Shown here piece by piece: positions 32,972-42,865 of a stretch of DNA of 64,000 bases. The stretch is from the IMG/VR virus record IMGVR_UViG_3300028800_000062, positions 1 through 64,000 of that record. The stretch is one strand, 5' to 3'. Under the pieces are notes generated by a model. It had not been told where the DNA came from, did not search any database, and saw only the letters and a program-made list of their open reading frames with translations. This DNA comes from a virus. The position numbers were made by a program, and so were the translations under genes. Position 1 is the first letter of the stretch. Every line of letters starts with the position of its first letter.

Positions 32972-34141
32972 ATGTTTGACGTCAACAATCAATATACCGG
33001 GACATTCTTCGGTAAGGACCGTATCGGCTTTACCACCCCGGATGCCGAGGGTAGCGAAATCCTGCGCCCGTTTCTTCCGGTTCCCTACCCGGCCCCCTGG
33101 CTGCCCATCCGTCGGCGTGACGAAGGTCATCCGGTAGGCGCCGGCGTGGTTCTGAGTTCGAACTATGTGGTGGGTCTCGATTCTTCGGGAGCTCTGATTC
33201 CGGCCGGACTGCGTAGCGGTCCTACCGGCAACGGCGGCCCTGCCCAGTATCTGCAATACGGCCCCGACGATGTAGGGTTCACCTATAACCCCATCACCGG
33301 TGTGCCGGTGGCTTCCGCCACGGAAACGGCTTTGATCGCCTGCGCTTCGGACGCTAGCACTTCCGCTGGCATCACGGTCAACGGGATCGTTTTTACAGGC
33401 GCCCAGGTGACTGCGGCGCTGGCCTGCACGCTGGTCGCTGGCGGCATCTCCCGCCCGATCGGCTATGTCATCCGGAACGTCTTCCAATTCCTGGGCGGCG
33501 TTAATGTCACCAGCACCACCGGTGGCATGCAGTACACCATCGACAGCATGAACCCGGCCAAGGCCCGCGTGACCAACTACATGCACGAGCCCGGCACCGC
33601 CGTACAGACCTCCGCAGTGTTGCGCATGCCCTGGATTGGGGCTACGCCCAGCACCCTGCAGACTCTGGCCACTGCGGCCGGCTTGAGCACCTCGCAATAC
33701 CAACAGGACGCCTGGTCGCAGAGCTTCCTGCATATGTGCGGTACCAAGGGTGCCAGCGTCGGACAGTTCTTCCCCGGCTGCTCGGTAGTTCCTGGGGACC
33801 AGAACGGCGCCGCGGATTCCGGTCACTTCATTCCGTACGATTCGACCAAGCACAGCTTCGATCAGATCTGCGGCCGCGTGATCGGCGTGGAAAGCATGTA
33901 CCCCATTCACGGATATGCGGACCGCGTACGCACCCAGTTTGACCGCGCGCAGAACTTCGTCGGGCCTTTCACCGAATCGCATCCGACGCAGATGATGATG
34001 GGCGGCAGCGCCACCAAGGGTCTGGACTATCAGATCAACATTTCGACCAAGGGTCTGTTGCGCTCCTTGCTGCTCGCCGGTGTTACCAACATTCCGGCGG
34101 AAGCGGCCACGTATGCCTGGATCGCATTCCGTTCGGTGTAA
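32972..34141 (+). CDS. Putative head decoration or capsid-associated protein, 389 aa
   Basis: Lies between protease and capsid, the usual place for a decoration protein. Composition is Gly/Ser/Thr-rich and beta-like (GITVNGIVFTGAQVTAALAC). No Sec leader. The family is not recognised, so the role is by position. Confidence 0.55.
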   Translation: MFDVNNQYTGTFFGKDRIGFTTPDAEGSEILRPFLPVPYPAPWLPIRRRDEGHPVGAGVVLSSNYVVGLDSSGALIPAGLRSGPTGNGGPAQYLQYGPDDVGFTYNPITGVPVASATETALIACASDASTSAGITVNGIVFTGAQVTAALACTLVAGGISRPIGYVIRNVFQFLGGVNVTSTTGGMQYTIDSMNPAKARVTNYMHEPGTAVQTSAVLRMPWIGATPSTLQTLATAAGLSTSQYQQDAWSQSFLHMCGTKGASVGQFFPGCSVVPGDQNGAADSGHFIPYDSTKHSFDQICGRVIGVESMYPIHGYADRVRTQFDRAQNFVGPFTESHPTQMMMGGSATKGLDYQINISTKGLLRSLLLAGVTNIPAEAATYAWIAFRSV

Positions 34142-34149
34142 CTAACCAT

Positions 34150-34365
34150 ATGATGACTCTCCGATCTGCGGTGATTAAAGGCCGTGCCCGCTTTACTCCG
34201 GATGGACTGCGCTGCGCGAATCCCCGGGAAGCGGACGAAGAGCGGTTGTGCAACAAGTTGATCTGCAAGCCAAATGATGCAGGTCAGACGGCCGGCAAGT
34301 TTCGTTGCGATCGCTGCAAGCAGGACATTGAAGTTGCTTTGGTCCTGCCGCGGCGCGTAGCTTAG
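34150..34365 (+). CDS. Com-like zinc-ribbon protein, 71 aa
   Basis: Two Cys pairs (CNKLIC near residue 35 and CDRC near 53) bracket a short turn. This resembles phage Mu Com and small phage zinc ribbons. Com binds RNA to control translation in Mu; that role here is only analogy. It sits directly upstream of the capsid leader hairpin. Confidence 0.5.
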   Translation: MMTLRSAVIKGRARFTPDGLRCANPREADEERLCNKLICKPNDAGQTAGKFRCDRCKQDIEVALVLPRRVA

Positions 34366-34390
34366 AGCAGTATTCAAACTAGAGGCTCAG

Positions 34391-34431
34391 TGGAAGCCCT
34401 AAGTCCTTTTCAAAGGAGTTAGGTACTTCCA
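34391..34431 (+). promoter_or_regulatory. Hairpin enclosing the major capsid ribosome site
   Basis: TGGAAG (34391-34396) pairs with CTTCCA (34426-34431), CTAA (34399-34402) with TTAG (34419-34422), and TCCTT (34404-34408) with AAGGA (34413-34417). Together this is about 15 bp of stem. It buries the AAGGAG ribosome site and the A of the start codon. It may control or protect capsid mRNA. Confidence 0.6.
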
Positions 34432-35792
34432 TGGGTAAAAAAGCAGTCAAGAAAACGCAAGATTGGGCCGTCCAGCTGGACAAAGATGACCTGATTAACT
34501 TAAACCTGCTCGATACGGTCTTCCGTACCAACGGATTCGATCCGGACGGCGAGCACATGATCATGAAGGACGCGATGGATGTTCCCAACGCCGCGTTCCT
34601 GATTCCGCGTGTGCTAACCCAATTCGTGCAGGAAGGTGTGGAACCCCTGCTAGTCGGTGCCAACCTGTTGCAGCGGATTGAGTACATCCCCGGTATGCAG
34701 ACGGTCTTCCCGGCCATCGATGTGTTGAACGCGCGAGAAGTGGGCGACGGCATGGGCCTCCCCATCTTCAACATCAACATCGGCGGCGGCCAGACTTACG
34801 GCGTGTCCGTCAAACGGCACGGCCTGATGCTGCGCATCGCGGAGCGCTTTGTTGACCAGAGTTCCTACCCGTGGCTCAACTGGTGGGTCAAGCTCGCTGG
34901 TCAAGCCCTGGCGCGCCACAAGGAAGAGTACATCTTCAACTGGATCACCTCTTTGGGCACGTTGGTCTTCGATAACTCCACCGCCGCCCGCACCACCAAC
35001 GGCGCCGGTCTGACCACCAGTGGCCAGGCGCAACCTATCAAGGGCGTCACCACCGGCCGCAACATCATGGGTGTTTTCAACGGCTCCATGACCATGGACG
35101 ACGTCTATGATCTGTACGCCACCACGCTGACTCAGGGCTTCATTCCCGACACCCTGTTAGTGCACCCAATGACCTATCTCATGTGGGTCAAGGACCCGGT
35201 TATGAGAGAATTTGCAATCCAAGCCGGCGGTGGAAACTTCTTCCAGGCCTTTACAGGCAACGCTGCGGCTAAGGCATTCGAAGGGCAGTACAACTTCTTC
35301 GGCCTCGGCCAGGGTCTTGGACAAACCGGTAAGTTCGAAAACGGTACGCAGCTCGGCACCGGGCAGACCGGGACCGCACAGGGACTGCCGCAAAACCAGA
35401 CCTCCGCTCCCACGCTGCTCAACTATTTGGGCCTCAACTTCACCATCCTGGTGTCGCCGTTTGTGCGCTTCGACCCGCTCGGCCGCAATACGGACATCAT
35501 GCTGTTTGACCGCCGCAACCTGGGCGCCCTGATCGTCGACGAAGATCCGCACGTCAACTCATTCAACGATCCGCACTACAACCTCCGCAACATCGGTGTG
35601 GAGGAGACGTACGGCTTCGGCATTTTGAATGAAGGACAGGCCATCACCGTAGCCAAGAACGTGGCCATCCGCCCGAACGAGTTTGTCCTGCCGGCCCGCG
35701 CCGTGATGAATATCAGCGAAGCAGGCAGCACGTTCCAACAGCTCAGCACCATCAACCAGTTCGGTACCAATCCGACCTCGGTATTGTCGTAA
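34431..35792 (+). CDS. Major capsid protein (HK97 fold)
   Basis: 453 aa, downstream of the protease fusion. The body has the HK97-type order of an N-terminal helical arm, E-loop region (TVFPAIDVLNAREVGDGMGL), a long helix (WWVKLAGQALARHKEEYIFN) and a C-terminal beta domain (VSPFVRFDPLGRNTDIMLFD). A strong terminator follows. Copy number would be high, matching the special leader hairpin. Confidence 0.85.
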   Translation: MGKKAVKKTQDWAVQLDKDDLINLNLLDTVFRTNGFDPDGEHMIMKDAMDVPNAAFLIPRVLTQFVQEGVEPLLVGANLLQRIEYIPGMQTVFPAIDVLNAREVGDGMGLPIFNINIGGGQTYGVSVKRHGLMLRIAERFVDQSSYPWLNWWVKLAGQALARHKEEYIFNWITSLGTLVFDNSTAARTTNGAGLTTSGQAQPIKGVTTGRNIMGVFNGSMTMDDVYDLYATTLTQGFIPDTLLVHPMTYLMWVKDPVMREFAIQAGGGNFFQAFTGNAAAKAFEGQYNFFGLGQGLGQTGKFENGTQLGTGQTGTAQGLPQNQTSAPTLLNYLGLNFTILVSPFVRFDPLGRNTDIMLFDRRNLGALIVDEDPHVNSFNDPHYNLRNIGVEETYGFGILNEGQAITVAKNVAIRPNEFVLPARAVMNISEAGSTFQQLSTINQFGTNPTSVLS

Positions 35793-35801
35793 TCCTACCA
35801 C

Positions 35802-35842
35802 GGAGGCGGCGGTTTAGCGACTGCCGCCTCCGGTTCACTTTT
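35802..35842 (+). terminator. Rho-independent terminator after the capsid gene
   Basis: GGAGGCGGC (35802-35810) pairs with GCCGCCTCC (35823-35831), 9 bp, followed by GGTTCACTTTT. The T-run is short, so some read-through is likely. Confidence 0.65.
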
Positions 35843-35853
35843 CGAATATCCAT

Positions 35854-36363
35854 ATGGCGAAGATCATTGAGTTTCCCCATCCCGCGGCGCCTGATTATAA
35901 CGGCCGCGTGGTCATGCTCGACCGTGCCAAGGCTAATCGCTTTCAGTGCCGTGGCTTGAATTTAGGCATGCGCAACCAGATGGCCGTCGTGCCGTCCGAC
36001 GCCTCTATGCCCATGATCCGGAAAGCCATCGAGGATGGCATCCTGATCGATCTCACGGAACACCCGGAGATCTGGGAACAGGCTAAAGCCAAAGAGTTGG
36101 CCGTCGACGAAAGCGATGTAGGCAAGAAGTCTTTCACTGCTACCCGCCAGTTCTTCCGGGATCTAGGTATTGATCCAGATCCTGAAGCCTCCGGCGATGA
36201 GATGGTCTGCTACTGCACGGCGGACGCCGATGAACAAAAGCGGATCGAACAAGCCATACCTAAGGCGCTGCAACCGGCGGTAGCCGGCCAGCCCGTCCAA
36301 CTACCCTCAGGTCTGTTTGTGCCACCGGGAATGGACAATCCGGATAAATACCTGCTGCGATGA
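35854..36363 (+). CDS. Hypothetical head-region protein, 169 aa
   Basis: First gene after the capsid terminator. Soluble, alpha/beta (MAKIIEFPHPAAPDYNGRVV), with a C-terminal Pro/Gly patch. Not recognised. Its end overlaps the next start (ATGA). Confidence 0.55.
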   Translation: MAKIIEFPHPAAPDYNGRVVMLDRAKANRFQCRGLNLGMRNQMAVVPSDASMPMIRKAIEDGILIDLTEHPEIWEQAKAKELAVDESDVGKKSFTATRQFFRDLGIDPDPEASGDEMVCYCTADADEQKRIEQAIPKALQPAVAGQPVQLPSGLFVPPGMDNPDKYLLR

Positions 36364-37274
36364 GTGCCCCTCTCATTCAATCCACAGCGCCGGCGCCCGG
36401 CGAAACGGATGTGGTGCTCGGCCGCGCCATCATCATCCTGTTTGACCAACCCGTCAATCCTCAGTCCCTGAGCAGCGCTACGTTTTCTCTGCAGGGCCCT
36501 GGACAAACCGCTATTGTGGCCTCCGACGGCAGCATCATCTCGGACGTCACTGCGCCTACCGGGCGCGAATACATCACCGGAACCTTCACCTTCCCCGCCC
36601 CCGGACCTACGGATACTTTCCTCCAGAACCAGCAACTGATCTTCACTCCAGCGGCCACCCTGCGAGCCGGAGTCATTTACACGGTCCTGCTGGTGGGTGC
36701 GACCTCCGTCCTGGCGACCACTTACATCAAGAACCCGGCCGGCGAGGCCATGGCGGAAAGTTACAAGTTCACTTTCACTACCGGCACCATTAATGAGAGC
36801 GTCACTCCGCCTACGTCGCCGGTTGCTCAACTCAATCCCTGGGAACTTCCGGTTCTCGATCCATCCCAGATTCAAGTGTCTCCTAAGGCTGCGATCGGCA
36901 ACAACCTGAGTACGGTCACACTGACCTTCCCCGCCCCCATCGATCCGAATTCCTTCAGCCCCAGCGATCTACTGGTCGCACTCGAGCCGCTGCTGGGCGA
37001 TCCATCCATTATTGTCGATCCTGCAAGCGCTTCTATCAACATTGCCGGGAACACCATGACAATTACGATCAGTACGCCTGTGAATCCCCCAGTGAACACA
37101 TCCACTGGTCGGACTCCGGTATCGATCTACGGTATTCAGCCACCCACCACCGGCGACTGGCTGCAGGGAGATTCGGTTGTCAACACCATTCCTGTATCCG
37201 GCGGCAATATCGGCTGGATCTGCGTAGCCGGAGGTAACCCGGGCACTTGGGAACCTTACGGCATCATAGGGTGA
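36360..37274 (+). CDS. Ig-like domain structural protein, 304 aa
   Basis: Two Big_5/SbsA-type domains: IQSTAPAPGETDVVLGRAII near 5-25, and a second pattern starting IQVSPKAAIGNNLSTV near 170. The C-terminal 50 residues (QPPTTGDWLQGDSVVNTIPV, then GWICVAGGNPGTWEPYG) match the end of the protein at 42866. Such domains decorate heads or fibres. Cell-binding is inferred. Confidence 0.65.
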   Translation: MSAPLIQSTAPAPGETDVVLGRAIIILFDQPVNPQSLSSATFSLQGPGQTAIVASDGSIISDVTAPTGREYITGTFTFPAPGPTDTFLQNQQLIFTPAATLRAGVIYTVLLVGATSVLATTYIKNPAGEAMAESYKFTFTTGTINESVTPPTSPVAQLNPWELPVLDPSQIQVSPKAAIGNNLSTVTLTFPAPIDPNSFSPSDLLVALEPLLGDPSIIVDPASASINIAGNTMTITISTPVNPPVNTSTGRTPVSIYGIQPPTTGDWLQGDSVVNTIPVSGGNIGWICVAGGNPGTWEPYGIIG

Positions 37275-37279
37275 CTTTC

Positions 37280-40200
37280 ATGCGAATCTCCTTGGCCGCT
37301 TTAGTACTGATGCTCGCGAGTCTTCCCGGTCAAGCCCAGGTTCCCGCGGGCGGAGCTCTTACAGGCAACTTCCCTCGGCCGCACCTGGCCCCAGTGCAGA
37401 CGGATGTGCTTACTTTCCAGGGCAACCTGACATTTACCGGAAGCCTGGATGCCTCCGCGAGTCTGAATACCAAGCCAATCCAGATCGGCTCGGTGTTGCC
37501 GCCTACACCTTGCAGTCCCTGGTCCTGGTTTATTCTGACCACCGGCGTGCCAGGCCAGAACTTGTACGAATGCACTCTTAGCGGCACATGGCTCGAAGTA
37601 CTAGGTATCGGGGGTGGCAATGGTAATGTTCCGTTCGGCGGAACTGCTGCGCAGGTGCTGCGCGGCGACCTTACCTGGTTAACTCTAAACAGCGATGCCG
37701 TTCCGGAAGGAACGACAAACCTGTATTTCAGCCAGGCGCGCGCCATTGCCGCGTTATCCGGTTTGTATCAGGCTCCCATCTTAGGAGCTCCATCTACCTG
37801 GCCTACTTTGGCGACCGTCAGTTCCACGGGAAGTTACAACGACCTCTTGAACAAGCCGACGATCCCCGCCGGCCAGGTCAACGCCGACTGGAATGCAGTA
37901 TCAGGCCTGGCGGCAATTGCAAACAAGCCTACGGTTCCCGGTAACACTTCGCAGCTTCCGGAGAGCGGCAATCTTTACTTCACCAATGCCCGCGCGGTCG
38001 CAGCCATGAGTGGGCTCTATCAGACGCCTATCTCCAATGCGCCAGGTGTCTGGCCAAGTTTCGCCGCCGTGGCCATAAGCGGCGCATATTCCAGTCTGTC
38101 CGGACTGCCCACCATCCCGGCCGCACAGATCAATGCCGATTGGAATGCCAGTTCCGGCCTGTCTCAGATCCTCAACAAACCGACGATTCCCACTACCACC
38201 AGCCAGATCAGTGAAGGGACGAACCAATACTTCACTCCAGCCCGTGTTGTTTCGGCGATGGCCGGCTTGTATCAATCGCCTATCTCCGGTGCTCCAGGGA
38301 CCTGGCCTGGTTTCGCGGCCGTCGCCACAAGCGGAAGCTACGTGGACTTAAGCAATAAGCCCACAATCCCCGCAGCTCAGGTAAACAGCGATTGGAGCGC
38401 AGTCAGCGGGCTCGCGCAGATCCTGAATAAGCCGACGATCCCGACGAACACTTCACAGATCACCGAGAATGGCAACCTTTACTTCACCCCAGCGCGCGTA
38501 CTGTCTGCGATGTCTGGACTGTACCAGGCGCCCATTACCGGCGCTCCCGGGACGTGGCCAGGCTTCGCCGCGGTGGCAACGTCTGGCAGTTACGCCGACT
38601 TGTCGAACAAACCAACGCTGGTAACTCTCGGCGGATTCGCCAACCCAATGTCCGCGGCCGGCGACTTCATCGTAGGAGGCGCCGGAGGCGTACCGCAAAG
38701 ACTGGCCGCTCCGGCCAACGGTACCTACTGTCCGAACTGGTCTACCGGGGTAGTCACTTGGATCGCCTGCCCGGGAAGCGGCGGCGGAATATCTTCGATC
38801 ACAATGACCGTTCCCTCCGGATTTGGTATCGCCGGCTCGCCGCTGACTGCAAATGGCACGCTGGCCATTTCCTTGGCCTCTCAGTCCGGCAGCTATGCAC
38901 TCATAGCGCCGACCGCAGGTGGTGTTCCTACCTGGCGCGCACTCGTACCCGCAGATATACCGATGCTGAACCAGTCTACTTCTGGAAACGCGGCCACCGT
39001 CACCAACGGCCTATATTCCAACGGAACTTACAACGACCCGTTGTGGCTGACGCTGACCTGGGCCGGCGGAAGGATCACGGGCATCCCGTCCTTCGCAGCT
39101 GTGGCCACGACTGGCGCATATTCGAGCCTATCCGGTTTGCCTACGATCCCAGCCGCCCAGGTCAACTCTGACTGGAACGCAATTTCCGGACTGGCTCAGA
39201 TCCTGAATAAGCCGACGATCCCATCCAATACGTCACAGATCACCGAAAGCGGCAATCTATACTTCACCAATGCCCGCGTACTGACGGCCATGTCCGGCTT
39301 GTACCAAGCCCCGATCTCTGGAGCTCCCGGCACCTGGCCTAGCTTTGCGGCCGTGGCCACATCCGGTAGTTATGCGGATCTCAGCAGCAAACCTACCTTG
39401 ATATCGCTGGGCGGCTTCGCAGATCCGATGACCACAATCGGTGACTTCATCGTGGCCGGCGCGTCCGGCGTACCGCAACGCTTGGCGGCTCCTACAAATG
39501 GAACGTATTGTCCGAACTGGGCGACCGGCGTGGTGACCTGGACTTCCTGTCCAGCAGGCATTTCTTCAATTACGTTTACCGTTCCTTCAGGATTCAGCGC
39601 GTCCGGGTCTCCCCTGACCGCGAATGGCACACTGGGCTTTTCCCTTGCCAGCCAGGGCAACAGCTATGTGCTGATAGCTCCTACGGCGGGGGGTGTCCCT
39701 ACCTGGCGTGCTCTGGCACTCACCGACATTCCCACCACGCTGACGGGCATCACCTTGGATTCGGTAACGCCTACGACATTCGGTTACTTGGATGCCACCT
39801 CCAGCATTCAGACCCAACTGAACGGCAAACAGAACACCATCAGCGGCGCCCCGGGAACGTGGCCTACTCTCGGAACCGCCGCCGCACAGAACACGGGAAC
39901 ATCCGGAGCAACCCTTGGGTTACTGAACGGAACGTTGACCTTCTCGGGCGCGAATAATTACGGTACGCCGGCCAGTATCAACTTAGCGAATGCGACCTTC
40001 CCCACGCTCAACCAATCGACCAGCGGCAACGCCGCCACGGCTACCAGCATTGCCGCCGGGGCAGTGGGGGCTATCCCATATCAGTCCGCAGCAAGCACCA
40101 CGGTATTCCTGCCCGGCAATGTCGCCGCAACCGATCAGGTAATGGTGAGCCACGGCACCGGCGCCGCCGCGCAAGCCCCTACGCTCAGTAACGCTCCCGC

Positions 40201-40828
40201 CCTTTCTATTACCAGTATGACTGGCACGCTCCCCGCAGCACTCGAACCGGCCCATACAGGCGATATGCATAATACCGCGGGCAGCCTGGTGACTGTAGTA
40301 GCAGCCATTAACGGCGTCACGGTGTCGGGTAGCGCGACGGCCGGCAAGATTCTCAACGCCACAAGCGGCATCGCCGCGGCCTGGACGGCAACGCAGACGC
40401 TCGGGGCATCCGGCACTCTCGGTTCGCTGACGATGGGGAACGCCACCAGCGGTTTACTTACCTTGCAGCCTGTGACGGGGGCTCTCGGCACGGTCACGAT
40501 GTCGATCCCAGTGCCTGTTGGCGGATCTACCCTGACGCAGACCATTGCTAACGTCCAATTGGCGCTGCCTACCGTGGCGGTGGCCGGCAACGCGTGCAGC
40601 GCGAGTGCTACGACCGCTACGGCAACAGGTGCCGCCACTACTGATACCACAGCAATCACTTATGCCTCTGATCCAACCGCCGTGACTGGATACGGCGCAG
40701 GAACGAACGGTGGCATCACGATCCGGCCTTGGATCACAGCAAACACCATCAACGTGAAGTTGTGCAATGAGACGGGGACGAGTATTACACCAGGGCCTCT
40801 GACCATCAACCTGAGGGTCACACGATGA
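37280..40828 (+). CDS. Repeat-rich tail fibre protein with Sec-type leader, 1182 aa
   Basis: I start it at ATG 37280 because this gives a secretion leader (MRISLAALVLMLASLPGQAQ). Residues 158 onward hold repeats of about 84 aa (252 bp) with GLYQ.PI..APGTWP, DLSNKPTIPA.Q, LNKPTIP.NTSQI and NLYFT.ARV cores. Three complete units run from about 37751 to 38508; partial and interrupted ones follow. Later Gly/Ala/Thr-rich beta stretches resemble trimeric fibre shafts. The presence of a leader is odd for a phage virion protein. Confidence 0.65.
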   Translation: MRISLAALVLMLASLPGQAQVPAGGALTGNFPRPHLAPVQTDVLTFQGNLTFTGSLDASASLNTKPIQIGSVLPPTPCSPWSWFILTTGVPGQNLYECTLSGTWLEVLGIGGGNGNVPFGGTAAQVLRGDLTWLTLNSDAVPEGTTNLYFSQARAIAALSGLYQAPILGAPSTWPTLATVSSTGSYNDLLNKPTIPAGQVNADWNAVSGLAAIANKPTVPGNTSQLPESGNLYFTNARAVAAMSGLYQTPISNAPGVWPSFAAVAISGAYSSLSGLPTIPAAQINADWNASSGLSQILNKPTIPTTTSQISEGTNQYFTPARVVSAMAGLYQSPISGAPGTWPGFAAVATSGSYVDLSNKPTIPAAQVNSDWSAVSGLAQILNKPTIPTNTSQITENGNLYFTPARVLSAMSGLYQAPITGAPGTWPGFAAVATSGSYADLSNKPTLVTLGGFANPMSAAGDFIVGGAGGVPQRLAAPANGTYCPNWSTGVVTWIACPGSGGGISSITMTVPSGFGIAGSPLTANGTLAISLASQSGSYALIAPTAGGVPTWRALVPADIPMLNQSTSGNAATVTNGLYSNGTYNDPLWLTLTWAGGRITGIPSFAAVATTGAYSSLSGLPTIPAAQVNSDWNAISGLAQILNKPTIPSNTSQITESGNLYFTNARVLTAMSGLYQAPISGAPGTWPSFAAVATSGSYADLSSKPTLISLGGFADPMTTIGDFIVAGASGVPQRLAAPTNGTYCPNWATGVVTWTSCPAGISSITFTVPSGFSASGSPLTANGTLGFSLASQGNSYVLIAPTAGGVPTWRALALTDIPTTLTGITLDSVTPTTFGYLDATSSIQTQLNGKQNTISGAPGTWPTLGTAAAQNTGTSGATLGLLNGTLTFSGANNYGTPASINLANATFPTLNQSTSGNAATATSIAAGAVGAIPYQSAASTTVFLPGNVAATDQVMVSHGTGAAAQAPTLSNAPALSITSMTGTLPAALEPAHTGDMHNTAGSLVTVVAAINGVTVSGSATAGKILNATSGIAAAWTATQTLGASGTLGSLTMGNATSGLLTLQPVTGALGTVTMSIPVPVGGSTLTQTIANVQLALPTVAVAGNACSASATTATATGAATTDTTAITYASDPTAVTGYGAGTNGGITIRPWITANTINVKLCNETGTSITPGPLTINLRVTR

Positions 40829-42819
40829 CGCGGATGATTCTACTGTTCGCGTTGGCTGTGGGTCTGCAGGCTCAGCAGCTTCCCTTTGGAAGCTTCACAC
40901 ATGTCAGCTTGACGGGAGGGGGCGGCGGAAATAGCGCATCCTTGCAATACGCCTACCAGACTGCACAGTCGGGAGGCACTGCCTCATCTCCCGCCATGGC
41001 GTTCCCTGTTACTACGGGGCATACCTTCGTTGGGTTCGTGTGGTTCTACAACAACGTTACACTCTCAACCATCACTACTTCTAAGGGTGACACCTGCACA
41101 ACGGTTCCATCGAGTGCCATTAACACCAGCGTTTTCACCCAGGAGGTTTTCTATTGCCTGACTGTCGCCGGCGGTTCCGGGTACACGGCCACGGCCACGT
41201 TCAGTGGCTCAAGTAGTTACAGCGCCATCTACCTGGCGGAGTACGGTGGAATCACGGGTGTAGACGTTGCGGCGCACAACAATGGGCCCAATGGGGCAAC
41301 GATGGCCCTGGCTTCGGCACTGACGCCTACTGTTGCCGGCGATCTGGTATTTGCTGCAGGCATCATATACGGGAGTGGGAACAGCTATACCCCGGCTGCC
41401 AACTTTGCGTTGCATATGCCAACTTTTGGTGGCAGCGGGGGCGCCTCGGATTTCACAGGTATTGAAGATTCAATGCAGGGCTCAGCCTCTCCGGTAACGG
41501 CGTTATTCACTACGGATGGGACCGGAGAATGGGGAGCGTCGGTAGTCGCCTTTAAGACCCAAACCTGGACCAACGCCATCCCGTATATCAGCAGTTCTGT
41601 AGGGTACCTAAACTCGAATGCGCTCACATCTCATACCACGGGTACGGTCAACAACACAGGGGCGTCGGCCATGCTGGTGTTCATCGGGACGCACAACCCC
41701 TGGAACAGTCTAGCTGTATCGATCTCTGGGGTAACTGACACAGCCGGTAATACGTGGACGCCTCTTGCAGGTCCAACACTTTTCACCGGGGCAAGTTGGC
41801 CTCTCTTAGGTGCTATCTACTATTGCACCAGCCCGAAGACCGCGACCAACGATGCGGTGACCGTCTCTCTGACCAACCCAGCCCCTATGGTTTTGGATGT
41901 CTATGCCCTCACTGGAAGCTCCGGCCTCCCCGTGACCTCCACCATTAACAGCCCAGCAGCAGGAACCGGCTCTACATCTCCAACGGCCGGTCCTATAACC
42001 GTCCCCGCCAACACCCTACTGATAGCGTGGGAGAAGAACGAGACAGCCGTAACATCAGCGACCACCGGGGCCGGGTTCGAGAAACTGTGGGGAGATCAAA
42101 GCGGTTACTTGACGCCCGAGTTTGCTTTCACCGCGACCGGAGGGTCCTTTAGTTCGGCATTCAACTTGTCGGGTTCTACAGGGTGGCAATCAGCCATCGT
42201 TGGATTGTCAGCAAGTACTACGCTTCCCACCTTTGACAATTCGGTAGCAGCGACAGGTGTCAATGCCACCACCATATCGGCCACCTTCACGGTCGCGGCG
42301 AATGCTACTGTCTTGTGTGCAATCGGCAACAATGTCCACGAGGTGCCGTCTGGGGTGTCCGATGGGACCAACGCTTATATCCCCACGGATGACGAGAGCT
42401 TATCTGGCAGTGCCGGAACTCTAACCATCTGGATGTACAAGTACACCGGAGCTGGCGGGTCGAAGACCATAACCGCCACGTCCTCTGCCGGGACCACCGG
42501 AGCAGCAATGGCTTGTGAGTCGTGGACAAACCTCACAGGTGGATGGGATCAAACTGCGGATGGTAACTCCGGGGGCGCGGTAGGCCCAACTGGCACGACG
42601 GCACACGCTAACGAAGTCGTATTTACTGCCGCTGCGCAGACGAGTTCAAGCCCATATACCGCGTGCTCTCCTGGAGCGATCCGCGCCACCTCTACTTATG
42701 CCGCAGGGCCAATGACTGTCTCCATCTGCGACTTGGTAGTATCCACTATCGGAACTGAAAGTACCGTCTGGACGGCGGACCATTCAAACGCGGCGTACAT
42801 CCTGGAGACGTTCTTCTAA
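40825..42819 (+). CDS. Beta-sandwich repeat protein with Sec-type leader, 664 aa
   Basis: The start overlaps the previous stop. The leader is MTRMILLFALAVGLQAQ. The rest comprises about three similar beta-sandwich units of 200 aa, each with patterns like TTGHTFVGFVWFYNN, TGASAMLVFIGTHNPW and VAANATVLCAIGNN. Probable fibre or surface protein; the family is unknown. Confidence 0.55.
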   Translation: MTRMILLFALAVGLQAQQLPFGSFTHVSLTGGGGGNSASLQYAYQTAQSGGTASSPAMAFPVTTGHTFVGFVWFYNNVTLSTITTSKGDTCTTVPSSAINTSVFTQEVFYCLTVAGGSGYTATATFSGSSSYSAIYLAEYGGITGVDVAAHNNGPNGATMALASALTPTVAGDLVFAAGIIYGSGNSYTPAANFALHMPTFGGSGGASDFTGIEDSMQGSASPVTALFTTDGTGEWGASVVAFKTQTWTNAIPYISSSVGYLNSNALTSHTTGTVNNTGASAMLVFIGTHNPWNSLAVSISGVTDTAGNTWTPLAGPTLFTGASWPLLGAIYYCTSPKTATNDAVTVSLTNPAPMVLDVYALTGSSGLPVTSTINSPAAGTGSTSPTAGPITVPANTLLIAWEKNETAVTSATTGAGFEKLWGDQSGYLTPEFAFTATGGSFSSAFNLSGSTGWQSAIVGLSASTTLPTFDNSVAATGVNATTISATFTVAANATVLCAIGNNVHEVPSGVSDGTNAYIPTDDESLSGSAGTLTIWMYKYTGAGGSKTITATSSAGTTGAAMACESWTNLTGGWDQTADGNSGGAVGPTGTTAHANEVVFTAAAQTSSSPYTACSPGAIRATSTYAAGPMTVSICDLVVSTIGTESTVWTADHSNAAYILETFF

Positions 42820-42865
42820 AGCTCATGCAACATAGTTTAGTTACCGAACAGGAAGAGGACACTTA

